The notes under the pieces were generated by a model that was not told where the DNA came from, ran no database searches, and saw only the letters and a program-made list of their open reading frames with translations. A DNA stretch of 64,000 nucleotides from Snuella sedimenti (GTDB lineage Bacteria; Bacteroidota; Bacteroidia; Flavobacteriales; Flavobacteriaceae). The stretch spans positions 1-64,000 of the forward strand of contig NZ_JAELVQ010000021.1 in the NCBI RefSeq assembly GCF_016428595.1, in the 5' to 3' direction. Made by a program: the position numbers and the translations under genes. How positions within the stretch are numbered: position 1 is the stretch's first letter; each line of letters starts with the position of its first letter. This document shows positions 40,308 to 50,478 of this stretch, piece after piece.

Positions 40308-41993
40308 ATGCGATTCAACCTATTTATTTTTTTAATAGCATCAACCTTTGCTTCATCCCAAAACAGGTATCCCCAAAATTATTTTAGTAGTCCGCTAGAA
40401 ATTCCCATTGTACTCGCAGGAACTTTTGCCGAACTACGATCTAATCACTTTCACTCCGGAATGGATATAAAAACACAACACCGTGAGGGCTTTAAAGTTC
40501 TTGCCGCTGCCGAAGGATATGTAAGCCGCATTAAGGTATCGCACTATGGCTATGGTAAAGCACTTTATATTACACATCCAAACGGATATACAACCGTATA
40601 TGCACACTTACAGAAGTTCGCTCCAGATATAGAGACCTACGTAAAAAAGCATCAATACAACAAAGAATCCTACGAAGTTGAATTATTCCCCAAAGCCGAA
40701 ACCCTTCCCATTATAAAAGGCAGTATTGTAGCATATAGTGGTAACAGTGGTGGCTCACTAGCCCCTCATTTACACTTTGAGATAAGAGACAAGTCACAAC
40801 GCCCAATAAACCCTATGTTATTTGGAATAGATACCAAAGATACTACCAGTCCTATTATTAATAGTTTATATGTGTATCCCCTAGACGGAACATCCTTTGT
40901 AAACAAATCGAATACCAAACAGAAATTACGTTTAATACCAATAGGTAACGGAAACTTTACAACCGAAAACATTGAAGCCATTGGCAGTATTGGATTCGGA
41001 ATTGAAACCAACGACAGACAAGATCTTGCCGCAAATAAGAATGGGGTTTACAATATTCAGACATTCTTTAATGGAACTAAAAATTTTGAATTGGATTTTA
41101 AGCAGTTTGCCTTTAATGAAACAAAACACATTAATCAGTTAATCGACTATGAGCATTATACTCAAAGCAAACAAAGTGTTCAAAAGCTTTTTCGATCCAA
41201 CAACCCCCTTAGCATTTACAAATCTGTTATTAACGAGGGCATACTAACAGTTAGGGACAGTACCAGTTCTGTTTATAAAATAAAAATTTCGGATTTTAAA
41301 AATAACGATTCATGGGTTACGGTACATATATCTGGTAGTGGTAACAGTATATCAAAACCAAAAACAGCAAATACTACCCCCTACTATATTTACGCCAACC
41401 ATTCAAAACAATTAAAAGAAGGTAATTTTTCTGTTAATTTTTACAACAATACATTCTACAATGATTTCTATATAGACTTTCAAGTAAGGAACGACACTTT
41501 GGCATTACATAAGGACGTTGTACCCACCCAAAAAAGCTTTACTATTAGCTATGACGCTAGCGCCTACTCAAATGAAGACAGAAAGAAACTGTATATAGCC
41601 AAACTTGTTGGCCATAAAGACTATCCATCGTATCTATATACTAAAAGAAATGGCAACAACTTAACTGCTTCTTCCAAAACACTTGGGAAATTTGCCATAG
41701 CTACAGACACAATAAAACCCAATATCACACCGTTCAACTTTAAGAACAAACAGTGGCTCAGTAAATACAGGTACTTAAAAGTAAAAATTGACGATCAAGG
41801 CTCCGGAATTTCTAATTATAGAGCTACAATAAACGGAAAGTGGATCTTAATGGAATACGATTATAAAACAAAAATGCTTACTTACGATTTTAACGATGGA
41901 ATTGCTACAGACACAAAAAACAATTTAAAGGTTGTTGTTATCGATAATGTCGGAAATAGTTCTACATTTGAAGCGCTGTTTTATAGAAAATAA
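40308..41993 (+). CDS. M23 family metallopeptidase, secreted (561 aa)
   Basis: Signal peptide of about 17 residues. The LytM domain is near the N-terminus (about 30-170) with HFHSGMDIKTQ and HLHFEIRD providing zinc ligands, and YITHPNGYTTVYAHLQ between. These enzymes cut peptidoglycan cross-links or act as scaffolds for amidases. The remaining 390 residues are beta-rich, with a C-terminal DDQGSGISNYRATINGKWI domain of Ig-like appearance. First gene of a plus-strand run with the TonB receptor 11 bases behind. Confidence 0.88.
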   Translation: MRFNLFIFLIASTFASSQNRYPQNYFSSPLEIPIVLAGTFAELRSNHFHSGMDIKTQHREGFKVLAAAEGYVSRIKVSHYGYGKALYITHPNGYTTVYAHLQKFAPDIETYVKKHQYNKESYEVELFPKAETLPIIKGSIVAYSGNSGGSLAPHLHFEIRDKSQRPINPMLFGIDTKDTTSPIINSLYVYPLDGTSFVNKSNTKQKLRLIPIGNGNFTTENIEAIGSIGFGIETNDRQDLAANKNGVYNIQTFFNGTKNFELDFKQFAFNETKHINQLIDYEHYTQSKQSVQKLFRSNNPLSIYKSVINEGILTVRDSTSSVYKIKISDFKNNDSWVTVHISGSGNSISKPKTANTTPYYIYANHSKQLKEGNFSVNFYNNTFYNDFYIDFQVRNDTLALHKDVVPTQKSFTISYDASAYSNEDRKKLYIAKLVGHKDYPSYLYTKRNGNNLTASSKTLGKFAIATDTIKPNITPFNFKNKQWLSKYRYLKVKIDDQGSGISNYRATINGKWILMEYDYKTKMLTYDFNDGIATDTKNNLKVVVIDNVGNSSTFEALFYRK

Positions 41994-42004
41994 ACTTAAA
42001 AGCC

Positions 42005-44464
42005 TTGAATATTAAATTCTATTTTAGAATTCTATTTTTACTAACGATTAGCTTAGGGTATTCCCAAACAGCAACTGTTAAAGGTATTATTCTTAACGAA
42101 AATAACACCCCAATAGCCAATGTTAATATTAAATCCACCACAAACGGAACACGGACCAATGAAAACGGTTTTTTCCTTTTAAAAATACCAGCTAATCAAC
42201 CTGTTAAAGTTGAATTCTCTCATTTATCCTACAAAAAAGTCATTAGCACTTTTAGTTTAAAGAATGGTGAATCCCTTGAATTTAACCCTGTAATGGCTAT
42301 TTCTTCAGAACAAATTGCAACAGTGGTCATTTCCGGAAAACGTCAAAAAGAAGTTGAAGGCATTATTACATTAAGCCCAGAAACGATAAGAAAAATACCA
42401 GGAGCCAATGCAGGAGTAGAAAACCTACTCCTAACTTTACCAGGCGTAAGCAACAACAATGAGTTAAGCACACAATATTCGGTTAGAGGAGGCAACTACG
42501 ACGAAAATTTGGTATATGTAAACGGTATTCAAGTATACCGCCCCTTTTTAATCCGTTCCGGCCAACAAGAAGGTTTGAGTTTTATTAATGCCGATTTAAT
42601 TCAAAATGTGGATTTTTCAGCTGGAGGGTTTCAAGCAAAATACGGTGATAAGTTATCTTCTGTACTGGACATCACGTATAAAACACCTTACCAATTTGAA
42701 GTTAATGCCGATTTAAGCTTGCTTGGCGGCAGTGTTTCTATTGAAAATATTAGTAAAGACTCCAAATTTACTGGAATTGCAGGTATTCGTTACCGCGATA
42801 ACAGCTTATTAGTTGATGCTAAAGAAACTAAAACAAATTTCGATCCTACCTTTGCAGACCTTCAAACATATTTAACTTATAAAGTATCGGATAAGTTCCA
42901 TTTAAACTTTTTAGGGAACGCTTCCCTAAATAAATATAATTACCAACCTCAAAGCCGTCAAACCAACTTCGGAACATTAAGTGACCCTCTGGCATTGGTT
43001 GTATATTATGAAGGAAGGGAAAAAGATGCGTACCAAACCCTTTTTGGCGCGTTAAGCGGGAATTATATGGTAAATGAAACCCTTAACTTAAAGTTTATAA
43101 CATCTACCTACCACACTACAGAAGAAGAGTATTTCGACATCTTAGCACAATATAGCCTTGGCGAAGTAAACACCAATATAGGTGATGAAAATTTAGGAGA
43201 AGTAGAATTTAGTGAGGGCATTGGTAGCCAACTGAATCATGGTAGAAACGATCTGGACGCCCTTATTGCAACTATGGAGCACAAAGGGAATTTCAAAATA
43301 AAATCAAATAACATTGAATGGTCCGTAAAGTTCACTAATGAAGATATTCGTGACCGCTTAGTAGAATGGGAAGTTATTGATTCTGCCGGTTTTTCCATTA
43401 ACCCTCCTAAGTCAAATACTATTAACGAACAACCTTACCAGCCCTACCAAGGGCCATTAGTCCCATTTCAAAATGTAAGAGCTACTAATAGCACAAAAAT
43501 AAACAGACTTCAAGGTTACATCCAATGGAGTAAACGATCTACCATAGGGCAAAGTGATGTTTGGTACAATGCTGGTATTAGAGCACACAACTGGTCGGTT
43601 AAAGGCCTTCACATAGAAACGTCCAACCAAACTGTATTTAGTCCGCGTGCACAATTTGCCATAAAACCCAATTGGAACAAGGATATGTTATTTAGAATAT
43701 CTGGCGGACTCTATTATCAACCACCATTTTATAGAGAATTACGAGATGCTGAAGGAGCTGTTAAACCCAATGTAAAAGCACAAAAATCGTTTCATGTGGT
43801 TACAGCAAACGAATACAGCTTTAAATTATGGGATCGTCCTTTTAAATTAACAACCGAGGCTTATTATAAACACTTAAGCAATGTTAATCCATATACCTTA
43901 GAAAATGTGCGTATTCGTTACAGTGCTAGTAATAATGCCAAAGCGTATGCGTACGGATTGGACATGCGTCTAAATGGTGAATTTGTTCCGGGCACCGAAT
44001 CTTGGTTTAGTTTTGGATACCTAAAAACAGAAGAAAATATAAACAACCAAGGTTACATCTCAAGACCGACAGATCAACGTTTAAAATTTGCTGCCTTGTT
44101 TCAGGATTATGTTCCCAACATACCAAGTATGAAAATGTACCTAAACTTAGTCTATAATACAGGTGTTCCGGGTGGTTCTCCCAGCTACGCAAACCCCTAC
44201 GAATACCAAAATAGGTTACCCGATTACAAGCGTGCTGACTTAGGGCTGCAATTTGTAATTGTAGACGCCAACAAACAATTCGATAGTGGTTGGAAAAAAC
44301 CCTTTAAATCACTCACCTTTGGTTTTGAAATCTTTAATATATTCGACGTTCAGAATTCCATTACCAACACTTGGGTACGCGATGTTTACAGCAAACGCCA
44401 ATACGCCATACCAAACTACCTAACACCTCGTGTTTTTAATGTAAGGACTACTATGAAATTTTAA
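42005..44464 (+). CDS. TonB-dependent outer-membrane receptor (819 aa)
   Basis: Signal peptide ends at GYSQ (residue 21), followed by a carboxypeptidase-regulatory-like domain (TATVKGIILNENNTPIANVNI), plug domain (LTLPGVSNNNELSTQYSVRGGNYDENLVYVNGIQVYRP) and a barrel ending VRTTMKF. Not a SusC: it lacks that signature and no SusD follows. Start codon is TTG at 42005, since no ATG precedes the signal peptide. Ligand unknown. It is translated closely with the M23 peptidase and the retropepsin-like gene (10 bases apart). Confidence 0.88.
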   Translation: MNIKFYFRILFLLTISLGYSQTATVKGIILNENNTPIANVNIKSTTNGTRTNENGFFLLKIPANQPVKVEFSHLSYKKVISTFSLKNGESLEFNPVMAISSEQIATVVISGKRQKEVEGIITLSPETIRKIPGANAGVENLLLTLPGVSNNNELSTQYSVRGGNYDENLVYVNGIQVYRPFLIRSGQQEGLSFINADLIQNVDFSAGGFQAKYGDKLSSVLDITYKTPYQFEVNADLSLLGGSVSIENISKDSKFTGIAGIRYRDNSLLVDAKETKTNFDPTFADLQTYLTYKVSDKFHLNFLGNASLNKYNYQPQSRQTNFGTLSDPLALVVYYEGREKDAYQTLFGALSGNYMVNETLNLKFITSTYHTTEEEYFDILAQYSLGEVNTNIGDENLGEVEFSEGIGSQLNHGRNDLDALIATMEHKGNFKIKSNNIEWSVKFTNEDIRDRLVEWEVIDSAGFSINPPKSNTINEQPYQPYQGPLVPFQNVRATNSTKINRLQGYIQWSKRSTIGQSDVWYNAGIRAHNWSVKGLHIETSNQTVFSPRAQFAIKPNWNKDMLFRISGGLYYQPPFYRELRDAEGAVKPNVKAQKSFHVVTANEYSFKLWDRPFKLTTEAYYKHLSNVNPYTLENVRIRYSASNNAKAYAYGLDMRLNGEFVPGTESWFSFGYLKTEENINNQGYISRPTDQRLKFAALFQDYVPNIPSMKMYLNLVYNTGVPGGSPSYANPYEYQNRLPDYKRADLGLQFVIVDANKQFDSGWKKPFKSLTFGFEIFNIFDVQNSITNTWVRDVYSKRQYAIPNYLTPRVFNVRTTMKF

Positions 44465-44474
44465 CCCACATAAA

Positions 44475-45665
44475 ATGACGAAACAAATTCTTAATATCAT
44501 TTTTTGTTTTGTTTTAACCATCACCACCTATTCACAAAAAACTACTTTTAAAACAGGTAGACCAACAACAAAAAACTATTACACCCAAATTAACTATAAA
44601 AATATTAATGGTAAACTAATCATTCCTGTTGTTATTAATAAGAAAACCTATCGCTTTCTTTTTGATACCGGAGCACCCAATTTAATTTCATCAACCTTAG
44701 CGAGTACTATCGGCAAAAGTAATAATCCTACGATTTCTGTTTCTGATGCAAATCTAAAGAAACAACACATGGAGCTCACTACAATACCGCTCTTAACTAT
44801 TGGGGAAGTAACTTTTAAAAATACGAGTGCCCTAGTGTTCGACAGAACAAATAATCTGGTGTTCGACTGCTACGCGATTGATGGTATTATAGGGAGCAAC
44901 CTCCTACGTAAATCTGTTATTCAAATCCTCCCCAAAAAACATCTTATCATTTTAACAAATAACCGCAATAAACTAGAACTAAATAAAAGCAAAAGTATTG
45001 ACTTAATGTTGGAAGGTAACCAAAGTAGCCCCTATATTAACATTAAAATAAAGGGACACAAAAATGCTAATGAAAAAGTACTTATTGATACTGGAGCTAG
45101 TGGATTTTATGATATGTGCAAAACGAACTACGCCGTTTTAGAACAGCACAATGTTGTACAACCTTTTGCCACGGGCCGAGGGGCTTCAAGTATCGGCTTG
45201 TTGGGTACATCTGAAGAACAGATACAATACCAAATAAAAATACCTACTATAGAAATAGCTGGTCATGATTTCAAAAATGTATCAACTATAACCTCTAGTG
45301 ATTCAAATTCCAGAATTGGTTCAGAAATTCTAAAATATGGTGCTATTACAATCAATTTTAAGGATAAACAATTCTACTTTGGAGCCTATGATTCAGAAAA
45401 CGATCTCACTGAAAAACACTTTGGTTTTACGCCAACTATCAAAAACAACAAGTTAATTGTAGGTATTGTTTGGGATGATACGCTAAAAAGCAAAATAAGT
45501 AGTGGTGATGAAATATTAAAAGTAAACGACCTTAACTTTTCTGAATTGAATATTTGTGATTTAATTACCAAGGGCTCCCCTTTTAAAAATTCCAATTCCC
45601 TAGAAATAACCACAAGAAACCAAACCGGCAAAGTAACTTCTCTTAATTTGGAAAAACATAAATAA
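44475..45665 (+). CDS. Retropepsin-like aspartyl protease with PDZ domain (396 aa)
   Basis: Signal peptide about 21 residues. Two aspartyl protease motifs, FLFDTGAPN at D64 and VLIDTGASGF near residue 204, form one internally duplicated pepsin-like unit. The C-terminal 90 residues resemble a PDZ domain (VGIVWDDTLKSKISSGDEILKVNDLNF) that binds peptide termini. Likely periplasmic proteolysis. In operon with the TonB receptor upstream and 67 bases before the sulfatase. Confidence 0.82.
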   Translation: MTKQILNIIFCFVLTITTYSQKTTFKTGRPTTKNYYTQINYKNINGKLIIPVVINKKTYRFLFDTGAPNLISSTLASTIGKSNNPTISVSDANLKKQHMELTTIPLLTIGEVTFKNTSALVFDRTNNLVFDCYAIDGIIGSNLLRKSVIQILPKKHLIILTNNRNKLELNKSKSIDLMLEGNQSSPYINIKIKGHKNANEKVLIDTGASGFYDMCKTNYAVLEQHNVVQPFATGRGASSIGLLGTSEEQIQYQIKIPTIEIAGHDFKNVSTITSSDSNSRIGSEILKYGAITINFKDKQFYFGAYDSENDLTEKHFGFTPTIKNNKLIVGIVWDDTLKSKISSGDEILKVNDLNFSELNICDLITKGSPFKNSNSLEITTRNQTGKVTSLNLEKHK

Positions 45666-45731
45666 CTTATTGCTATATTTTATATTTTTGACGCTTACCG
45701 CTAAAATAGCACTCCTAAATTATTAAATACT

Positions 45732-47339
45732 ATGCACAATTCCTTAAATTCCCTATTCCGTATAAAATTTTTATTATGCGCTCTCACAATAATAATTACA
45801 TCCTGCCAACAAAAAGAACCTAAAAAGATAACTAAAAAACAACCCAATGTACTTTTTATTTTAGTTGACGACTTAGGCTATAAAGACTTAAGTTGTACAG
45901 GTAGTAACTATTACGAAACGCCCAATATCGATAAAATTGCTAACGAAGGCATGGTGTTTAATCAAGGGTATGCTGCAAGTAGGGTTTGTAGTCCCTCAAG
46001 AGCGAGTATCATGACCGGAAAATTTACAGCAAGACATGGTATAACCGATTGGATTGGTGCCGCTCATGGCGAAGCTTGGCGTAAACATAACAGACATGAT
46101 AAATTGCTACCAGCTAATTACGAACACGTATTACCTAAACAAGACATTACAATTGCTGAAGCTATGAAATCTGCTGGCTATAAAACATTCTTTGCTGGAA
46201 AATGGCATTTAGGAGAAGAAGGCTCCTACCCTGAAGACCATGGGTTTGACATTAACAAAGGGGGGTGGAAAGTTGGCAGCCCCAACGGTGGTTATTTTTC
46301 TCCATGGAAGAATCCGAAACTGGAAAATAAAACAAAAGGAGAAAACCTCTCCATGCGACTTGCAAAAGAAACAGCAGAGTTTATAAAAACCCATAAAGAC
46401 ACCACCTTTTTTGCTTTTCTATCTTTTTATGCCGTTCACGGGCCTATTCAAACTACCCAAACAAAATGGACCAAATATAGAAATAAGGCCGAAGAACAAG
46501 GCATTCAAGAGAAGGGTTATAAGATGGAACGCGTACTCCCTATAAGGCAAGTTCAAGACAACCCCATTTATGGAGGATTAGTGGAAAGCATGGATGATGC
46601 CGTAGGTCATGTTTTAAACACGCTAAAAGAATTGGGAATAGACGACAATACCATTATAGTATTTACCTCCGATAACGGAGGCGTTGCTTCTGGCGATAAT
46701 TATTCTACATCCAACCTGCCTTTGCGCGGCGGAAAAGGCTATCAGTGGGAAGGCGGTATTCGTGAACCGTATTTCATAAAGGTGCCTTGGCTTAAATCAA
46801 ATGGCACAACAACCAATTACCCCGTAATTGGCACCGACTTTTATCCTACTATTTTAGATTTAGCTAATATAAACTTATTACCTAATCAACATGTTGACGG
46901 TATAAGTTTAAAACCTATTTTAGAAGGTAAATCACTAACGGAAAGACCTCTATATTGGCATTACCCCCACTACGGGAATCAAGGCGGCGAACCATCATCC
47001 ATTATTAGAGAAGGTAATTGGAAACTTATCCATTATTGGGAAGACGGACGCAATGAGTTGTACAATTTGCAATCGGATCCAGAAGAACAAACCAATGTTG
47101 CTAGTTCAAACCCAGATATAACCAAAAAGCTCAACGAGAAGCTTAATACTTGGTTGGATTCTGTAAAGGCCAATAAGCCTTCTAAGGATTTAGAGTATGA
47201 CGAAGCCTTAGCTCAAAAACGAAAAGATTACCTTAAAAACACATTCATGCCTAAACTGGAGCAGGATCGTATGAAGGTATTATCGAAAGACTTTGAACCT
47301 AATGCAGATTGGTGGCAAAGTAAAGTTACCACCGACTAA
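45732..47339 (+). CDS. Arylsulfatase-type sulfatase lipoprotein (535 aa)
   Basis: Lipobox IIITSC (cysteine 25). The calcium-binding ILVDDLGYKDLSC near residue 44, the formylglycine motif C86-S-P-S-R and FFAGKWHLG identify a family S1 sulfatase; cysteine 86 must be converted by an anaerobic or oxygen-dependent maturase encoded elsewhere. The C-terminal YNLQSDPEEQTNVA is also conserved. It probably removes sulfate from a marine polysaccharide. No Sus genes or glycosidases are adjacent; its partners here are the retropepsin and TonB receptor genes. Confidence 0.9.
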   Translation: MHNSLNSLFRIKFLLCALTIIITSCQQKEPKKITKKQPNVLFILVDDLGYKDLSCTGSNYYETPNIDKIANEGMVFNQGYAASRVCSPSRASIMTGKFTARHGITDWIGAAHGEAWRKHNRHDKLLPANYEHVLPKQDITIAEAMKSAGYKTFFAGKWHLGEEGSYPEDHGFDINKGGWKVGSPNGGYFSPWKNPKLENKTKGENLSMRLAKETAEFIKTHKDTTFFAFLSFYAVHGPIQTTQTKWTKYRNKAEEQGIQEKGYKMERVLPIRQVQDNPIYGGLVESMDDAVGHVLNTLKELGIDDNTIIVFTSDNGGVASGDNYSTSNLPLRGGKGYQWEGGIREPYFIKVPWLKSNGTTTNYPVIGTDFYPTILDLANINLLPNQHVDGISLKPILEGKSLTERPLYWHYPHYGNQGGEPSSIIREGNWKLIHYWEDGRNELYNLQSDPEEQTNVASSNPDITKKLNEKLNTWLDSVKANKPSKDLEYDEALAQKRKDYLKNTFMPKLEQDRMKVLSKDFEPNADWWQSKVTTD

Positions 47340-47342
47340 TAC

Positions 47343-48482
47343 TCACACAAAGTCCTTTAAAACAGCAATAACATAATCGACTTCTTCTTTAGTGTTAAAA
47401 ATGCTAAAGGAGAAGCGAATAGAAGGCTTTAGCAAATCATCCTCGCTTAGAATTTCGGCGAGCACATGCGAATTTTGTGAACTACCGCTCTGGCATGCAC
47501 TCCCTTTAGAACAAGCAATCCCTTTTAAATCTAATTGAAACAACAACATTGCCGATTTATTAGGTGGTACAGGCAAACACACATTCACGGTTGTATAAGA
47601 ACTCTTATCCATATCGGCTGACCTGCCATTAAAAATAACGCCGGGTATGTCTTGTTTTAATTTTTCAATAAAATAACCCTTAATAGCTTTTACTTTTTTA
47701 CTATCTGCCTCCAAATTATCGTAAGCCAACTTTACAGAAGTTTCCAAACCTACAATGTTATGAACACTCTCGGTCCCTGCGCGAAGTCCTCGTTCCTGTT
47801 CTCCTCCAAAAATTAAAGGCTTTAATCCCGAATTCTTTCTAACAAAAGCAAACCCCACGCCCTTTGGCCCATGAAACTTATGTGCACTAGCTGCTAAAAA
47901 GTCTACTGGAACATCCTGTAAATCCATGTTGTAATGCCCTATTGATTGTACAGCATCACTATGAAACAGGGCATTATGCGCTTTACATAAATCTGCTACA
48001 CGCTTTATATCCAATAAATTCCCTATTTCATTATTAACGTGCATTAAACTTACCAATGTTTTCTTAGAAGTATTAAGTAACGCTTCCAAATGTGGATAAT
48101 CTATGCTACCATCATTGTTAACATCAACATAATCAAACGTTATACCGTATTCCTTCTTAAGCTGTTCCACGGTATGCAACACAGCATGATGCTCTATCTT
48201 TGATGTTATAATATGGCTAACCCCCAAATCCCTAACGGCACTCCTTAATACTAAATTATCTGCTTCGGTGCCTCCAGAAGTAAATACAATCTCACCTGCC
48301 GAAACATTCAAATAACTAGCAATCGCTTTTCTAGATTTTTCAATTAAGGTTTTAGACGATCGTCCAAAACTATGCGAAGATGAAGCATTCCCATAATTAT
48401 TACTCATAACATCAACCATCGCCTTAACAACATCGTCACGCATTTGGGTAGTTGCTGCATTATCAAAATATACCGTCTTCAT
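47343..48482 (-). CDS. Cysteine desulfurase family aminotransferase (379 aa)
   Basis: PLP enzyme of the NifS/IscS class. The PLP lysine is in ASAHKFHGPKG, FTSGGTEADNL binds the cofactor, and the active cysteine is in SKGSACQSGSS near the C-terminus. It passes sulfur to Fe-S clusters or tRNA thiolation. The ATG of MKTVYFDNAATTQ is used; the longer frame begins at a TTG with no family support. Length is normal for the IscS-like group. Convergent with the sulfatase gene, 3 bases apart. Confidence 0.9.
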   Translation of the reverse strand: MKTVYFDNAATTQMRDDVVKAMVDVMSNNYGNASSSHSFGRSSKTLIEKSRKAIASYLNVSAGEIVFTSGGTEADNLVLRSAVRDLGVSHIITSKIEHHAVLHTVEQLKKEYGITFDYVDVNNDGSIDYPHLEALLNTSKKTLVSLMHVNNEIGNLLDIKRVADLCKAHNALFHSDAVQSIGHYNMDLQDVPVDFLAASAHKFHGPKGVGFAFVRKNSGLKPLIFGGEQERGLRAGTESVHNIVGLETSVKLAYDNLEADSKKVKAIKGYFIEKLKQDIPGVIFNGRSADMDKSSYTTVNVCLPVPPNKSAMLLFQLDLKGIACSKGSACQSGSSQNSHVLAEILSEDDLLKPSIRFSFSIFNTKEEVDYVIAVLKDFV

Positions 48483-48607
48483 TAAAAAAATATTGCTGCG
48501 GAACAATAACGTCCCACATTAAAGTAATTGAATAACTGTTTTTAAACTTCAAAAATACTTGAAATAAAATTATTATCAATATGATACGTTATAAATTACA
48601 ATTCCTT

Positions 48608-48615
48608 TATTTTTG
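48608..48615 (+). promoter_or_regulatory. -7 box TATTTTTG of the DxDxDG lipoprotein gene
   Basis: Full TAnnTTTG match 17 bases before the ATG at 48633; the TTG -33 element is not clear. Confidence 0.5.
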
Positions 48616-48632
48616 TCAAAAAAACAAACCCA

Positions 48633-49568
48633 ATGCGTCGATTCTTTTTAGTCTTTATTACATTAAGTTTATTGTGTTCTTATTCCTGTGATGATGGTGA
48701 TATTATTACCGTAGAAATTAGTTTCGGGGATACTTTTAAAGCTTGCGGAAATAACGGCCTAGTTTTATATAAAACAAAAGACGACCCTTCGGAGTCTTTA
48801 TCTCTAAGAATAGCATCGCCTAGCGGTCTAACACTCGATGATCTCTTAGAGGTTGGAGATGATAACACATTAGAAACTACCATTACATTAAGTGCTTCCA
48901 ATTCGCTTAATTACAGAACTTATAGTAACGAAAAACTACCATCTAACTTGTTCTGTAACGATATTCCGCCTTCCGAAATAGATATTACAAAAGATTATGT
49001 GAGCACTGCCGGAGAAGCGATAATAACGACAACACTCATTGAAGATGACAACGATGGAATTCCTGCCGAACTGGAAGATATTAATGGTGATGGCGATCTG
49101 AACAATGACGATACCGATGGTGATGGCTTACCCAACTATTTGGATATTGATGACGATGGTGATAATATTCTAACCAAAGATGAAGGAGCCGATCCTAATG
49201 GTGATAATGTTTTTGATGATGCCTTAGATACCGATGCTGATGGCATCCCAAATTACTTAGACAGTGATGATGATGGTGATGGTATTGACACACGGGATGA
49301 AGAAAATGATTCACAAGATAACAACCCTGGAAATGATATTACAAACAGCGACATTGGACCAGATTACTTGAACAAAGATGTAGCCAATACCGAAACACCT
49401 CCTGCAACATCCTATAGAGAGCATACTATTTTTGAAAAATATATTGTTTCACTAATCATCACCAATTTTAAATTGGAACCTATTATTTCTATGGATGCTC
49501 TTGATTTTGGAACTTTAGAGCATAGCTCATTAAATACAAGTAGAAAAGAAACCCCCACTTTCAATTAA
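48633..49568 (+). CDS. Lipoprotein with thrombospondin type 3-like calcium loops (311 aa)
   Basis: Lipobox CSYSC (cysteine 19). Residues about 138-250 hold several DxDxDGxxD calcium-binding loops (EDDNDGIPAELEDINGDGD, DTDGDGLPNYLDIDDDGD, DSDDDGDGIDTRDEENDS), as in thrombospondin type 3 repeats. The N-terminal region is unassigned. The C-terminal 60 residues are less acidic. Presumably an exposed, calcium-rigidified surface protein. Its 3' end overlaps the Smr gene by 4 bases, tail to tail. Confidence 0.78.
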   Translation: MRRFFLVFITLSLLCSYSCDDGDIITVEISFGDTFKACGNNGLVLYKTKDDPSESLSLRIASPSGLTLDDLLEVGDDNTLETTITLSASNSLNYRTYSNEKLPSNLFCNDIPPSEIDITKDYVSTAGEAIITTTLIEDDNDGIPAELEDINGDGDLNNDDTDGDGLPNYLDIDDDGDNILTKDEGADPNGDNVFDDALDTDADGIPNYLDSDDDGDGIDTRDEENDSQDNNPGNDITNSDIGPDYLNKDVANTETPPATSYREHTIFEKYIVSLIITNFKLEPIISMDALDFGTLEHSSLNTSRKETPTFN

Positions 49569-50128
49569 TTAGGTGGCACATTTTGATAAATATAAACTTC
49601 GGTAGCCCCTAGTCCGTATTTTTGGTAATTGGCATCATAATACTTTACATTATTATACCGCCCAAATAGGTATTCCAATTCAAGTTTAAGAGTGCCCTCA
49701 CCTACACCATGTATAAATACTACTTTTTGTATACGCTTAGACATTGCATATTCCAATTGCCGTCTGGCTGTGTCCAATTGAAGCGTTAACATATCATGAT
49801 TCGTCATGCCCTTTGTAGATCGCACCAACTGATTTATATGCAAATCAACTTCCATCATGGGTTCGTAACGTTCCTTAGCCTTTATCTTTGGCTGCCTTTT
49901 CTTGAATTGTTGTTCCTTCTCTATAATAACAGAATCGATAGCTTTAGTGGAAAACAATTCATTTTTAAGCGTATTCCCTTTTTCACTAACAACCAATTCA
50001 TCTGCCATAAAAGCGAGCAAAAATCCATCCTCAGTTTCAATTGTGATGTCCTTGCCCACTACTTGTCTTACAATACCAGTAATATCTTCATCCAATACTA
50101 AAACCCGATCCCCTACCTTAAACTTCAT
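49565..50128 (-). CDS. Smr-domain protein, MutS2-like tail (187 aa)
   Basis: The C-terminal half is an Smr domain: MMEVDLHINQL (catalytic DxH type), TARRQLEYAMSKRIQKVVFIHGVGEGTLKLELEYL, with the HGxGxG motif. The N-terminal MKFKVGDRVLVLDEDITGIVRQVVG is an SH3-like barrel as in MutS2. MutS2 itself has an ATPase that is missing here. Smr domains nick or bind DNA/RNA; the exact role here is unknown. Follows the small membrane protein gene at 50132 by 3 bases. Confidence 0.85.
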   Translation of the reverse strand: MKFKVGDRVLVLDEDITGIVRQVVGKDITIETEDGFLLAFMADELVVSEKGNTLKNELFSTKAIDSVIIEKEQQFKKRQPKIKAKERYEPMMEVDLHINQLVRSTKGMTNHDMLTLQLDTARRQLEYAMSKRIQKVVFIHGVGEGTLKLELEYLFGRYNNVKYYDANYQKYGLGATEVYIYQNVPPN

Positions 50129-50131
50129 ATA

Positions 50132-50326
50132 CTACAATTCATCATTAACATCATCACGCTCCTCATTCCTGCCAGGAATGGTTCTACTAACCCTATAAAC
50201 CCCTAACATAAGTACAACAATACCTAGAATTAGGATATACTCATTTTGATCTTCGTCAGCATTTGCATATAAGGCTATCGCAGCACCAACTATAAGTAAT
50301 GCATAATTTAAAATAGTATTTTTCAC
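50132..50326 (-). CDS. Small two-helix membrane protein with GTG start (64 aa)
   Basis: Two hydrophobic helices (residues 4-20 and 28-43) separated by an acidic ADEDQNEY turn, then a basic and acidic tail. No family name. The GTG at 50326-50324 is the natural start, as it sits in the same position of the repeated leader as in aroQ. Just upstream of, and probably co-transcribed with, the Smr gene. Confidence 0.65.
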   Translation of the reverse strand: MKNTILNYALLIVGAAIALYANADEDQNEYILILGIVVLMLGVYRVSRTIPGRNEERDDVNDEL

Positions 50327-50478
50327 ACGTTTAAATTTTAGTAATTAATTGATTTTATTGTAATTATAAAATTAAGAACGTGTGCAACCACTCCCTACAC
50401 TCGTTCTCTCATTAAAAATTTTAAACATTTCCTTTTGTGAAGTAATTTTTAAAATTTCTTAATGCTCGTTTCATGTAG
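50322..50478 (-). promoter_or_regulatory. Structured leader with alternative hairpins (copy 2)
   Basis: Same 157-base length as the aroQ leader, with 146 identical bases. Arms A, B and C are unchanged, so the A-B versus B-C choice that hides or exposes the GTG of the gene at 50132 is kept. Differences fall in loops, linkers and the first hairpin. A 17-codon ORF again opens the element. The repetition across two unrelated genes is the main evidence for function. Confidence 0.6.

Noticed and set aside
48483-48506. TTG start for the cysteine desulfurase
   Set aside because: The eight extra residues match nothing in the family, and the ATG at 48482 gives the usual start.
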